From: Halobacteriales archaeon QH_6_64_20
Lineage (GTDB): Archaea; Halobacteriota; Halobacteria; Halobacteriales; Halococcaceae
Direction: 5' to 3'
Assembly (NCBI GenBank): GCA_003021235.1
Contig: PXQR01000040.1
Span: forward strand, 16,100 to 80,099
DNA: 64,000 nt
A model generated the notes under the pieces. The model searched no databases, had not been told where the DNA came from, and saw only the letters and a program-made list of their open reading frames with translations. The translations under genes were made by a program, and so were the position numbers. This document shows positions 17,195 to 25,346 of this stretch, in pieces. How positions within the stretch are numbered: position 1 is the first letter of the stretch; each line of letters begins with the position of its first letter.

Positions 17195-17580
17195 AGGTCG
17201 TCGATACGACGTTCCTGATCGACTACTACCGCGAACGCGACGCCATTGAGCAGTATCTCGATGCCCACGACGAGGAAACGATCGCGGCGTCGACCATTAC
17301 GTTCGGCGAACTCGCCGTCGGTGAGATCATGGCTCGTAGCGAGACGAAACGGGAAATCCTCGCCGATCTCGGGTGGCTAGACGTCCGGGCGTTCACCATC
17401 GAACACGCGTACGATGCGGCGGCTATCGAGGCCGACCTTCGGGATCGAGGTGAGTACCGAGCGACTAGCGCGAACGATATCGAGATCGGCGGCACTGCCC
17501 GTGCATTGGGTGTGCCGATTGTGACCCGCAACGTCGAGGACTTCGAGCGGTTCGACGGCGTGGTAGTCGAGACCTACTGA
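17191..17580 (+). CDS. vapC: VapC-type PIN-domain ribonuclease toxin
   Basis: 129 residues. PIN-domain endoribonuclease; such toxins cut tRNA or rRNA. The four acidic active-site positions are recognisable: D5 in VVDTTFLIDYY, E in ITFGELAVGE (residue ~40), and the C-terminal pair in TSANDIEIGGTARAL and TRNVEDFERF. The catalytic set looks complete, so the toxin is probably active. It overlaps vapB by 4 bases and ends 10 bases before the convergent membrane-protein gene. Confidence 0.92.
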   Translation: MKVVDTTFLIDYYRERDAIEQYLDAHDEETIAASTITFGELAVGEIMARSETKREILADLGWLDVRAFTIEHAYDAAAIEADLRDRGEYRATSANDIEIGGTARALGVPIVTRNVEDFERFDGVVVETY

Positions 17581-17590
17581 GGGCGTGCGG

Positions 17591-19723
17591 TCAGTCCGCC
17601 ACGCTCGTCGTATTGCCCGCGGTGCTCGAATCGTCGCCGCCGGACGATGAGGGACCGTTCGTGTCGTTGCCAGCGCTCGGAGAATCGGGTTCGGCGGTTC
17701 CGTCGGCGGTCGTATCGAGGCCGGATCGGCTGGCGGGTGTGCCGGAACCGCTGGACGTATCAGGCCCGCCGGCAGGTGTACCGGGACCGCCGGACACGTC
17801 GGGATTAGTGGATGCATCGGGACCGGTGGACGCATCGAGGCCGGCCGTCCCGTTCGTGGCCGGGGCGGTCGGTTCGGCGGTCGGCGACGGCGGCGAGGAC
17901 GCCCGACGATCGCCGACCGGACGGGCTCCGATGCGGTAGACCGTCACTTCGCCGTTGCTCGCGACGACGTGGATACCCGGCTGGCGTTCGAGGGAGCGAA
18001 GCTGTGGCATCGAGTAGCGCAAGCCGTCGTAGACCTCGGTTTCGCGGACGACGTCCGGCCGTGTGAGGAGGAAATACCGGTCCTCGCTCGCGATCCCGCG
18101 GGCGCGCGTGAGGTTCTCGCCGGCGATCGAACGTTCTGCGTAGCGGCCCGTCTCGGTGCCGGCGACGCCGGCGAGCGCGTGGCGATAGCGCCAGGGACCG
18201 TCGCGCACGCCGTAGATATCGGTTCCGGGTGCCTGACCTGCGAAGGCCATCTCGTATCCTTCGAGCCGGTCGTCGGTCACGTGCCCGCTGGCGATGAAGA
18301 CGTACGGCGAGGGAAAGACCACTACCACGGAGAGCACGAGCGCCGCCCCCAGGAACAGCGTCAACGCCGGGTAGCCAACCGCCGGCGAGAACCGTTCGGA
18401 GAGGGAGTCGGCGAGGCGATAGGTCGCGATCGCACCTAAGATCGTCACCAACACCATGACGAACCCGAGGTTGCGAAAGAAGAGCTTCGAGACCGATCCG
18501 ACGAAAAAGACCAGCGAGTACGGAACGAGGACGAACAGTCCCGCGGTGAAGTATCGTAACAGGGCAGTGGAGTCCGGTTCGGTGGTCTCGGCCCGCCCGA
18601 GCAGGCTCACGAGCATGAGAAAGGCGGTGAGGCCGGCGAAAACAGTCGGTATCGAGAGTAGTTTGACGAACAGTTCGCTCGTACTCGCGCCGATCGCGCC
18701 GAGGGAACTCCCGCGCTGGCCGACGACCGCCGCGGCGTCGGTGCCGCCCGCGAACAGGAGTCCCGCGAGTTCGCCGGTGACGCCGCTGAGCGCTCCGACG
18801 AAGGTCTCGCGACCCGCGGTCCAGCCGGCGAAGACGAGTGCGAGCCAGATCGCCTGCCCATAGAGCGGACGGTGGGCGCGGATCTCCCCGCCACGGCGCA
18901 ACAGCCGACAGCCGGCCTGGATTCCCGAGACCGTGACGAAGAGCACGAGCGTGTTCGCCGCCTGCTGGGGGTGATAGAGCACGACCGACGCGGTCCCGAG
19001 CGCGAGCAAGGTACCAGTTCTCGTGAGCGGCGCTTCGAGCGGGGAGCGCTCGCAGAGAACGTACTGGATCAGTAAATAGAGAACGACCGGCGAGAAGAGA
19101 ATCGTCTGCGTGACGGGATGTGGTTCCATGTAGTGGGTCGCAATGTGGTTGAGCGGGAGCAGACAGAAAGCCACGAAGGCCCCAACGTACGCCGGTTCGG
19201 TGCGTCCGGTAACCGCACGGACACACAGCGGGACGAAGAGAAGAAAGGACACCGTGAAGGCCAACACGACCAGGAGTAACGATCGCATCGGTCCGATCCC
19301 GGCCAGTTCGGAGAAAAAGAGCGACACGGTGTGCAAGCCGGGATAGAAGAGGCCGAACGGATCGAGCACTCCGCTCGCGACGTCCGTTACCCAGCCGGCG
19401 TGGGTCAGCCCGTCGCCGGCACCGTAGAAGCGATACCCACGGACGAGCGGCAGTGCCGTCACCAGTCCTACCGACCCGCCGCCGAGAACCAACCCCACGA
19501 CTCCGAGACGGGTCCCCGAAGCGGAAAACGAGACGAGCAACGACAGCGTCAGCGCTACGCCGAGGGATACCCAGACCGCAAGCGGCGTGCCCTCGTAGAT
19601 CGATACCTCGAACCCGGTCGCCGGCGCGGCGTACGCGCTCACCGTGGCACCCGCGAGCGCTATGTAGCCGACCGCGAGCGCCAGCTTGAACCGTCCGTTC
19701 GGTCGGGTCGCCTCCTCGCTCAT
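17591..19723 (-). CDS. GT-C-like polytopic membrane protein with Ser/Thr/Gly/Pro-rich tail
   Basis: 710 residues. Residues 1-480 hold about 12-13 hydrophobic helices. The first external loop has RGYRFYGAGDGLTH, an Asp-bearing motif after an early helix like the catalytic acidic motif of lipid-phosphate-sugar-dependent GT-C glycosyltransferases. Helices are followed by an external soluble region (residues ~480-600) and a tail of about 110 residues made of D/G/S/T/P repeats. It is a paralogue of the protein at 31326-33932: shared landmarks are GLFYPGLHT, LPLNHIATHY versus LPLNQIATHY, YHPQQAAN and FRNLGF. The likely role is extracytoplasmic sugar transfer in surface glycan assembly; a flippase-like role is possible. 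AT-rich sequence at about 19755-19806 on the minus strand probably holds its promoter. Confidence 0.85.
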   Translation of the reverse strand: MSEEATRPNGRFKLALAVGYIALAGATVSAYAAPATGFEVSIYEGTPLAVWVSLGVALTLSLLVSFSASGTRLGVVGLVLGGGSVGLVTALPLVRGYRFYGAGDGLTHAGWVTDVASGVLDPFGLFYPGLHTVSLFFSELAGIGPMRSLLLVVLAFTVSFLLFVPLCVRAVTGRTEPAYVGAFVAFCLLPLNHIATHYMEPHPVTQTILFSPVVLYLLIQYVLCERSPLEAPLTRTGTLLALGTASVVLYHPQQAANTLVLFVTVSGIQAGCRLLRRGGEIRAHRPLYGQAIWLALVFAGWTAGRETFVGALSGVTGELAGLLFAGGTDAAAVVGQRGSSLGAIGASTSELFVKLLSIPTVFAGLTAFLMLVSLLGRAETTEPDSTALLRYFTAGLFVLVPYSLVFFVGSVSKLFFRNLGFVMVLVTILGAIATYRLADSLSERFSPAVGYPALTLFLGAALVLSVVVVFPSPYVFIASGHVTDDRLEGYEMAFAGQAPGTDIYGVRDGPWRYRHALAGVAGTETGRYAERSIAGENLTRARGIASEDRYFLLTRPDVVRETEVYDGLRYSMPQLRSLERQPGIHVVASNGEVTVYRIGARPVGDRRASSPPSPTAEPTAPATNGTAGLDASTGPDASTNPDVSGGPGTPAGGPDTSSGSGTPASRSGLDTTADGTAEPDSPSAGNDTNGPSSSGGDDSSTAGNTTSVAD

Positions 19724-19923
19724 GAACTCACGGCGGAAACGATCGGTCTCCGACGTGTTAATAGAATGTTTCCAGCGTGTGAAAGTTATAACGAGCTAAT
19801 ATAACGGGTAGGAACGTCGTACTCGGCGAACGGGGCGGCTATCAGGGTGGTGAGGATCGGATCGCGGGAAAGCGAGAGGCGAGGAGAGACGAAAGAGGAG
19901 AGTCGAGAAGCGAGGAGCGAGCG

Positions 19924-20301
19924 TTACTCGAAGCGTGCGAGCGCCGCCCGACAGCGAACGAGGGCGGCCCGGCGGGCGGCCAGTTCTTCGAGGCGGTCGT
20001 CGACCGCTTCGAGGTCGGCGTCGATCCGCTCGGCGAGGCCCTTCGTATCGGCTTCGCCGGCTTCGAGGCGGGCGCGCCGGAGGTGTTTGCACTCGACCGC
20101 ACGGTACCGGAAGTCCGGGCAGGTACACGCGTCGCCGTCGATGTCGACGACGTAGTCGGTGCCTTCCTCGTTGTAGACGCGAAACATGCCGGGGGCGATC
20201 CGTTCGCAGAGCAGGGCTTCGAGCAGTGCTCGGCGGTCGCGGTCGTCGATTCCGTTCTCGGCGTTGGTCGAGTCGGTCGTGGCGGGGTGTACAACGCTCA
20301 T
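19924..20301 (-). CDS. SWIM zinc-finger protein
   Basis: 125 residues. The SWIM motif C-x-C-x(n)-C-x-H is clear: ACTCPDFRYRAVECKHLRRA at about residues 58-77. It is followed by a helical, coiled-coil-prone region (ADLEAVDDRLEELAARRAAL). It lies 70 bases downstream of radA on the same strand. SWIM proteins act with recombinases in eukaryotes and in archaea and often flank radA in haloarchaea, so a role in recombination is plausible but inferred. Confidence 0.9.
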   Translation of the reverse strand: MSVVHPATTDSTNAENGIDDRDRRALLEALLCERIAPGMFRVYNEEGTDYVVDIDGDACTCPDFRYRAVECKHLRRARLEAGEADTKGLAERIDADLEAVDDRLEELAARRAALVRCRAALARFE

Positions 20302-20371
20302 GATGTGGGTCTCGATCGGGTGGTCGGCAGTCAGCGGGCGTAGTGCAGTCCTACTGAATCGGGTAGGCCGG

Positions 20372-21406
20372 CTATTCGGCTTTTAGGCCGCCGTTTTCGA
20401 CGCGCATGACGGCCTCTCCATCGGGGAGGTTCGGCGCGTCGACGAGGCGGACGATTCGCTTGGTGCCTTTCGAGTTCCGCAGGTACAGGCGAAAGGTCGA
20501 CTTGTGCCCCAGGATGTTGCCGCCGATCGGCTTGGTGGGGTCGCCGAAAAACGAATCCGGGTTCGATTGTACTTGATTCGTGACGACGACCGCGGCGTTG
20601 TACAGCGTCGCTACGCGCGTGAGGTCGTGGAGGTGTTTGTTGAGCTTTTGCTGGCGCGGGGCGAGTTCGCCTCGGCCGACGTACTCGGCGCGGAAGTGCG
20701 CGGTTAGCGAGTCTACACAGACCATTCGCACCGGCCACTCGGTCCCCTCGTGCTCGCTTGCGATCTCCTGTGTCTGCTCGGCGAGCAGGATCTGGTGATT
20801 GGAATTGAACGCCTTTGCGACGTGGATCTTATCGAGGAAAGCCTCGACGAGCGCTTCCATGGCCTCCTCGTCGTCGGGCGACCCCTCGATTCCGCGCTGG
20901 TTCATCGACGCTCGGAGCGCCTCTTCACGGAGGCCCCGAACCATGTCGTCGATGCGTTCGGGCCGGAAGGTGTCCTCCGAGTCGACGAAGACGGCCCGAC
21001 CCTCCAAGCCGCCATGCTCCTGGGGAAGTTGGACGGTGACGGCGAGTTCGTGGGTCACCTGGGACTTGCCGACGCCGTACTCGCCGTAGACCTCGGTGAT
21101 CGACTGGGTCTCGGCTCCGCCGCCGAGGAGATCGTCGACGGCCGGGACGCCCCAACTGAGTTTGCCGATCTCCTCGCGGCGGTGAAGCACGTCCGCGCCG
21201 CTCTCGAACCCGCCGACGTCCGCGGCGTCCCGAGCGGCACTGATGATGTCAGCCGCCGTCGATTCGCCGATGTCAGCGGTGTTCGACAGTTCGCCCGGGC
21301 TCGCCACCGCGATCCCCTGGAAGGACTCGAACCCGTTGTCGCGAAGCTTGTCGGCCGTCGCCGGACCTACACCCGGAAGGCTCTCCAAATCTACCGTGGT
21401 TGCCAT
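20372..21406 (-). CDS. radA: DNA repair and recombination protein RadA
   Basis: 344 residues, full length. The archaeal RecA/Rad51 recombinase, forming filaments on single-stranded DNA. N-terminal helix-hairpin-helix domain ([17 protein letters not shown]), Walker [15 protein letters not shown] near residue 108, Walker B MVCVDSLT near residue 232, and the L2-type loop [18 protein letters not shown] near residue 285 are all present. The start ATG at 21406 matches the family. It is probably cotranscribed with the SWIM protein gene. Confidence 0.97.
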   Translation of the reverse strand: MATTVDLESLPGVGPATADKLRDNGFESFQGIAVASPGELSNTADIGESTAADIISAARDAADVGGFESGADVLHRREEIGKLSWGVPAVDDLLGGGAETQSITEVYGEYGVGKSQVTHELAVTVQLPQEHGGLEGRAVFVDSEDTFRPERIDDMVRGLREEALRASMNQRGIEGSPDDEEAMEALVEAFLDKIHVAKAFNSNHQILLAEQTQEIASEHEGTEWPVRMVCVDSLTAHFRAEYVGRGELAPRQQKLNKHLHDLTRVATLYNAAVVVTNQVQSNPDSFFGDPTKPIGGNILGHKSTFRLYLRNSKGTKRIVRLVDAPNLPDGEAVMRVENGGLKAE

Positions 21407-21612
21407 GACTACGGGTAGACCCGCTGGAGGGATAAGGCGGCGTATACAGGACAGTGAAAGTGAAACGGTCGCCGTCGGTAGCGACCGTCCCCGAGCGCGA
21501 GAGCGTTCGAGCGGGCGATCGAGACCACTTCCGTCGACTTCCGCCGGCCGTCGTGTACTGTTCGCGTCCGGCGGATTCGGGTATGTCAGTCGAAACGCCT
21601 TTGCGTGGCCTG

Positions 21613-21626
21613 ACTAACCGGTTAGT
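21613..21626 (+). promoter_or_regulatory. Perfect 14-base palindrome, probable TetR operator
   Basis: ACTAACCGGTTAGT occupies 21613-21626 and ends exactly where the regulator's ATG begins. Placement across the start of a TetR gene followed by a transporter is the standard arrangement for autorepression, with release by a ligand. Confidence 0.75.
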
Positions 21627-22244
21627 ATGAACGGAGTCGAGCGCACCGAGCGGGCGAACGACACGCGCGCGGCGATCATGGACGCGACCTATCGGGCGCT
21701 GTGTACCCACGGCTACGCCGACCTGACGATGGCGGCGATCGCCGACGAGTTCGAGAAATCCAAGGCGGCGATCCACTACCATTACGACACCAAGGACGAG
21801 CTATTGGCGGCCTTCCTCGAGTACCTGCTCGATCGGTTCGTCGACCGGCTTCGCGTCGAGGAGGGCGCAGGTCCCGAGGCGCGACTCGACGCGATCGTCG
21901 ATGCCCTGCTGTTCGACATGGACGATCGCGACGCCGATCGGGACCTCCATACCGCGTTGCTCGAAATCCGCGCCCAAGCCCCCCATCGCGCGCCCTTTCG
22001 CGAACAGCTCACGGCCAACCACACGCTCGCAGAAGACCTGCTCGTCGAAGTCTTGGAGGACGGCGTCGAAGCGGGTGTCTTCCGTGAAGTCGATCCCCGC
22101 GAGACCGCACGGCTCGTGCTCGCGACGATGCTCGGCGGACGGGTCTATGACCTCACGCTCGACGACCGGGACGTCGCCGCCGACGTCAGGGAAGCGCTCG
22201 AAACCACCGTCTTAGAGGGGATTCGCCGCTCGGAGGGAGAGTGA
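21627..22244 (+). CDS. TetR-family transcriptional regulator
   Basis: 205 residues. The N-terminal TetR helix-turn-helix is obvious (IMDATYRALCTHGYADLTMA, then FEKSKAAIHYHYDTKDELL). The C-terminal ligand-binding half is of the archaeal type (FREVDPRETARLVLATMLGG). It should repress itself and the two downstream transporter genes through the palindrome at its start codon. Its stop overlaps the MFS start. Confidence 0.93.
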   Translation: MNGVERTERANDTRAAIMDATYRALCTHGYADLTMAAIADEFEKSKAAIHYHYDTKDELLAAFLEYLLDRFVDRLRVEEGAGPEARLDAIVDALLFDMDDRDADRDLHTALLEIRAQAPHRAPFREQLTANHTLAEDLLVEVLEDGVEAGVFREVDPRETARLVLATMLGGRVYDLTLDDRDVAADVREALETTVLEGIRRSEGE

Positions 22245-23542
22245 AACCCGCCGGCATCGGTGGCGTCGGTGGCGCTATCGGCGACGACGGAGGTGATCCG
22301 AGCGTCCGGTACGTCGCGGGCAGTCTCATCCTTGGTGTTTTCTTCGGCGGGCTCGGCGGCGGCGTGGCGTTTCCCACGCTACCGCGACTCGGTCCCATCT
22401 TGGGGATCTCGCCCTTTCTCGTCGGGATCATCCTCTCAGCGAACCGGTTTACGAGGCTCGTCTGTAACGCGCCCGCAGGCAGCGTGCTCGACGCGATCGG
22501 CACGCGCCGGCCGATGATCGTCGGCTTCTGTCTCCAGGGGCTCGCACCGTTCGGGTACGTACTGGCGCTCAACGCCGGGAGTATCGGACTCGATAGCGCG
22601 GCGGTCTTCCTCGCCGCGCGGGCGCTGTGGGGGATCGGCTCGGCGTTCGTGTTCGTCGGAGCGTTTGCGACGATCACGCACGTCACCACCCCCGAAAACC
22701 GCGGCCGGTGGGTCGGGTACATGCGCGGCGGCCAGAGCCTCGGCTTTCCCGCCGGCCTCGTTTTGGGAGGGTTGCTCGCCGACACCTACGGCTTTACCGT
22801 CGCCTTCGTCGTCGCGGGCTGTGCCGGCCTGTTCGCGGCAAGCGTCGCGTGGCTCGTTCTCCCGGATCTCGAACCCGACGTCGATCGGACGGGGTCGCTT
22901 CGCGAAATTCCGGCGGTCGTCCGAAGCGACCCCCGGATCGCGAGCGTCGGGGCGGTGAACTTCGTCGTGCGATTCCTGTTCGTCGGCATTCTGCTCTCGA
23001 CGGTCGTGCTCTACGCCGCCGAGAACGGAATCGCCATCGGTGCGCTTTCGGAAACCGGCGTGAGCGGCGTCGTGATGGCCCTTGCCGTCCTCGGCGCGAG
23101 TGTCACGACCGTCTCGGTGGGGCGATACTCGGATCGACTCGACAATCGAGCGCTCATCGCGATCCCGGCATTGGGGGTGCTCGGCGTCGGGTTCGGCGTA
23201 CTCGCGCTCGTGCCGACGCTCGTGGGCGCATTAGGTGGGGTGGCGCTGATCGGCGTCGGTGTGGGTGGGACGAACCCGCCGTTGCTCGCGTATCTGGGCG
23301 ATATCTCCCCTGGAGGGGACATCGGCAAGCTCGGCGGCGTCTACAACACGTTCGGGGATCTCGGCTCGACGCTCGGTCCGCTCGTCGCCCTTCCCCTGGT
23401 CGCCGAGGTCGGCTTTACCGTCGAGTACCTCGCCTGCGTCCTCTTAGTAGTGCTGACGGGCGTGCTCGTCGCCGGAACGTTGCTCGGCGGGGACCGGGTA
23501 GGGAGTTCCCGGGAACGACCGGCCCGCGCGGACGACGACTGA
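22241..23542 (+). CDS. MFS transporter
   Basis: 433 residues with 12 hydrophobic helices. Typical MFS landmarks are the loop 2-3 region FTRLVCNAPAGSVLDAIGTR-R and the second-half equivalent around VGRYSDRLDNRALIAI. It starts with GTG overlapping the regulator's stop (GTGA), so translation is coupled to TetR. Regulator-MFS pairs of this kind usually export a toxic compound that the TetR protein senses; the substrate is unknown. Confidence 0.92.
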   Translation: MKPAGIGGVGGAIGDDGGDPSVRYVAGSLILGVFFGGLGGGVAFPTLPRLGPILGISPFLVGIILSANRFTRLVCNAPAGSVLDAIGTRRPMIVGFCLQGLAPFGYVLALNAGSIGLDSAAVFLAARALWGIGSAFVFVGAFATITHVTTPENRGRWVGYMRGGQSLGFPAGLVLGGLLADTYGFTVAFVVAGCAGLFAASVAWLVLPDLEPDVDRTGSLREIPAVVRSDPRIASVGAVNFVVRFLFVGILLSTVVLYAAENGIAIGALSETGVSGVVMALAVLGASVTTVSVGRYSDRLDNRALIAIPALGVLGVGFGVLALVPTLVGALGGVALIGVGVGGTNPPLLAYLGDISPGGDIGKLGGVYNTFGDLGSTLGPLVALPLVAEVGFTVEYLACVLLVVLTGVLVAGTLLGGDRVGSSRERPARADDD

Positions 23543-23543
23543 G

Positions 23544-24428
23544 ATGGTCGCCGTCACGGGCGTCGGCCTGGTCCTCCTCGCCGCGCTCGCGACGGCGATC
23601 CAAGTGGTCTGTATCCGGGCCGGCACCGCCGAGGGCCGATCGAGCGACGCGCTCGTCGTCGTCCTGTTCACGAACGTCTGTATCCTCGTCCCCCTCGCAC
23701 TTTTCAGCGCCTACCCGAACTACGGACTCACCCCGGTAGCGCTCGTGTCCTTCGGGGCGGCCGGGCTCGTCGGGACGATGCTCGGGCGGGCCTTCTATTA
23801 CGCGGGCATCAAGCGCGTCGGGGCGAGCCGCGCGGAGCCGGTGAAGGGGACGATGCCGCTGTTCGCGACGGGCGTCGCGGTGCTCGTGCTCGGCGAAGCG
23901 CTTTCGGCCGGTCGGCTGTTCGGGATCGCGCTGGTCGTACTGGGGGTCGCGGTGCTCTCGCGCGAACTCGCCGCCGACACCGAGGTGACGGCCGACCCCA
24001 GTGACCTGCTCGTGCCGCTCGCCGGGGCGTTTTTCTACGCGGTCGAGCCGACCTTCGCGAAGTTCGGGCTCGCGGAGGGCACGCCGGTCTTCGTCGGGTT
24101 GGGGATCAAGACGCTCGTCGCTACGGGAGCCTTTCTCGCCTACCTGGGGTGGCGCGGCGCGCTCCCCACGGGCGGGGCGTTCGGCGACGGTCGTTTGCGG
24201 TGGTACCTCGCGGCGGGCGTCGCGAACACGGGCTTTTTGCTCGCGTACTACGGCGCGCTCGCCGTCGCGCCGGTCGTGCTGATCGTCCCCGTGATGCAGA
24301 CGAGCCCGCTGTTCGTTCTCGTACTGTCCTATCTGTTCCTCTCGCGCTTAGAACGAGTGACTCCGCGGCTCGTCGTCGCGGCGACGATCGTCGTTTTCGG
24401 CGCGGTGATCGTCACGGTGGCAGGATGA
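23544..24428 (+). CDS. EamA/DMT-family transporter
   Basis: 294 residues with ten hydrophobic helices arranged as two EamA repeats (GRAFYYAGIKRVGASRAEPV in the first, YGALAVAPVVLIVPVMQTS in the second). It follows the MFS gene by one base and so belongs to the TetR-controlled operon. DMT proteins move small metabolites such as amino acids or nucleotide sugars; no substrate can be named. The gene ends at the border of a relic-rich zone. Confidence 0.92.
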   Translation: MVAVTGVGLVLLAALATAIQVVCIRAGTAEGRSSDALVVVLFTNVCILVPLALFSAYPNYGLTPVALVSFGAAGLVGTMLGRAFYYAGIKRVGASRAEPVKGTMPLFATGVAVLVLGEALSAGRLFGIALVVLGVAVLSRELAADTEVTADPSDLLVPLAGAFFYAVEPTFAKFGLAEGTPVFVGLGIKTLVATGAFLAYLGWRGALPTGGAFGDGRLRWYLAAGVANTGFLLAYYGALAVAPVVLIVPVMQTSPLFVLVLSYLFLSRLERVTPRLVVAATIVVFGAVIVTVAG

Positions 24429-24512
24429 ACGAGCGGTCGGTCTCTCTCGGCGTTCGGGGTCGTCCCGACGGATCGATACCCGAGTTCCCGCGAGGTCGCC
24501 GGTCGTCCGGGA

Positions 24513-24785
24513 TCAGTTCGCCGAGGACAGCGATTCGAGCGCGCTTTCGATCGGTTCGTCACCAGCGAGCTCCTCGAAGGTCCGTTCGTGAGTTGTCTCG
24601 ATGTCGAGCGCCGTGGCGAGCACGCGAGCGGTGTCGGCTCGGGTTATCTCTCCTGGATCCAAGTCCTCACCGAGACGGATCTCGCCGGTCGGCGAGTCGT
24701 CGGTTAGTGCGCCGGGACGGACGATCGTGTAGATAAGCGAACGCCCCGCGAGGTGGGCGTCGGCGGCGGCTGTTCTTAGCTCGCC
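24513..24785 (-). pseudogene. C-terminal remnant of an SDR/NmrA-like NAD(P)-binding protein
   Basis: An open stretch of about 90 codons without a proper start reads as the end of an atypical SDR (YwnB/NmrA-like) protein: AAADAHLAGRSLIYTIVRPG, ALTDDSPTGEIRLGED, ITRADTARVLATALD, then TFEELAGDEPIESALE before the stop at 24513. The Y-T-I-V-R-P-G segment is a hallmark of this group. The N-terminal Rossmann half, with the nucleotide loop, is gone; an in-frame stop lies at 24786-24788 and unrelated sequence follows. A truncated, non-functional gene. Confidence 0.75.
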
Positions 24786-24894
24786 TCACTGCCGGCTATG
24801 AGGCTCGATGACTCCGGCGATTCCGACGACTCCGACGATCCTGGCGATCTCGACGGTCTCGACAGTTCCGGGACGACTAGCAGACGGGGGAAAC

Positions 24895-25320
24895 GATTCG
24901 ACCGTTCGATCGAACACACTAACGGAGCTGATACCGGCGGACGGAGCGGGGATCGAGTACGCCGAAGAACTCCTCGCGAAGAGCGAGCTCCCGACCGACG
25001 TCGATCGCGAGAGCGTCGAGATATTCGTCGGACGCGTCGCCGGTCGTCGAATCGGCGTCTGTGGGTCGGAGTCCGCGGTCCGCACGCGCTCGTCCGCTCG
25101 GTGGCGGTCGAACCCGGAGAACAGGGGAACGGATACGGGACGACGCTGGTCGAACGGCTGTTCGAACGCGCGCGAACGGGAACGTTCGGGAACTGTACCT
25201 GCTAGCCGAAGGGGCCGAGGACTTCTTCGAGCGAGTCGGCTTCGAGCGGACGGAACGCGAGGCAATGCCCGAAACGATCGGACGGGATCAGCCGGCTCGA
25301 GGAGCTGAACGCACGAGATC
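24895..25320 (+). pseudogene. GNAT acetyltransferase (ArsN2-like) broken by two frameshifts
   Basis: Three frames in succession give one continuous acetyltransferase. Frame A: LTELIPADGAGIEYAEELLA to FVGRVAGRRIGVCG. Frame B: GPHALVRSVAVEPGEQGNGY (the acetyl-CoA-binding region) to ERLFERART. Frame C: NVRELYLLAEGAEDFFERVG to MPETIG. Each join needs one missing base, both in G-rich runs (about 25077 and 25179). The order matches the haloarchaeal arsenic-resistance N-acetyltransferase ArsN2. The gene is thus dead unless the two deletions are sequencing errors. Its true start and end are uncertain. Confidence 0.75.
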
Positions 25321-25346
25321 GCCCGGTGTGGAGACGTGCCTCAGCC

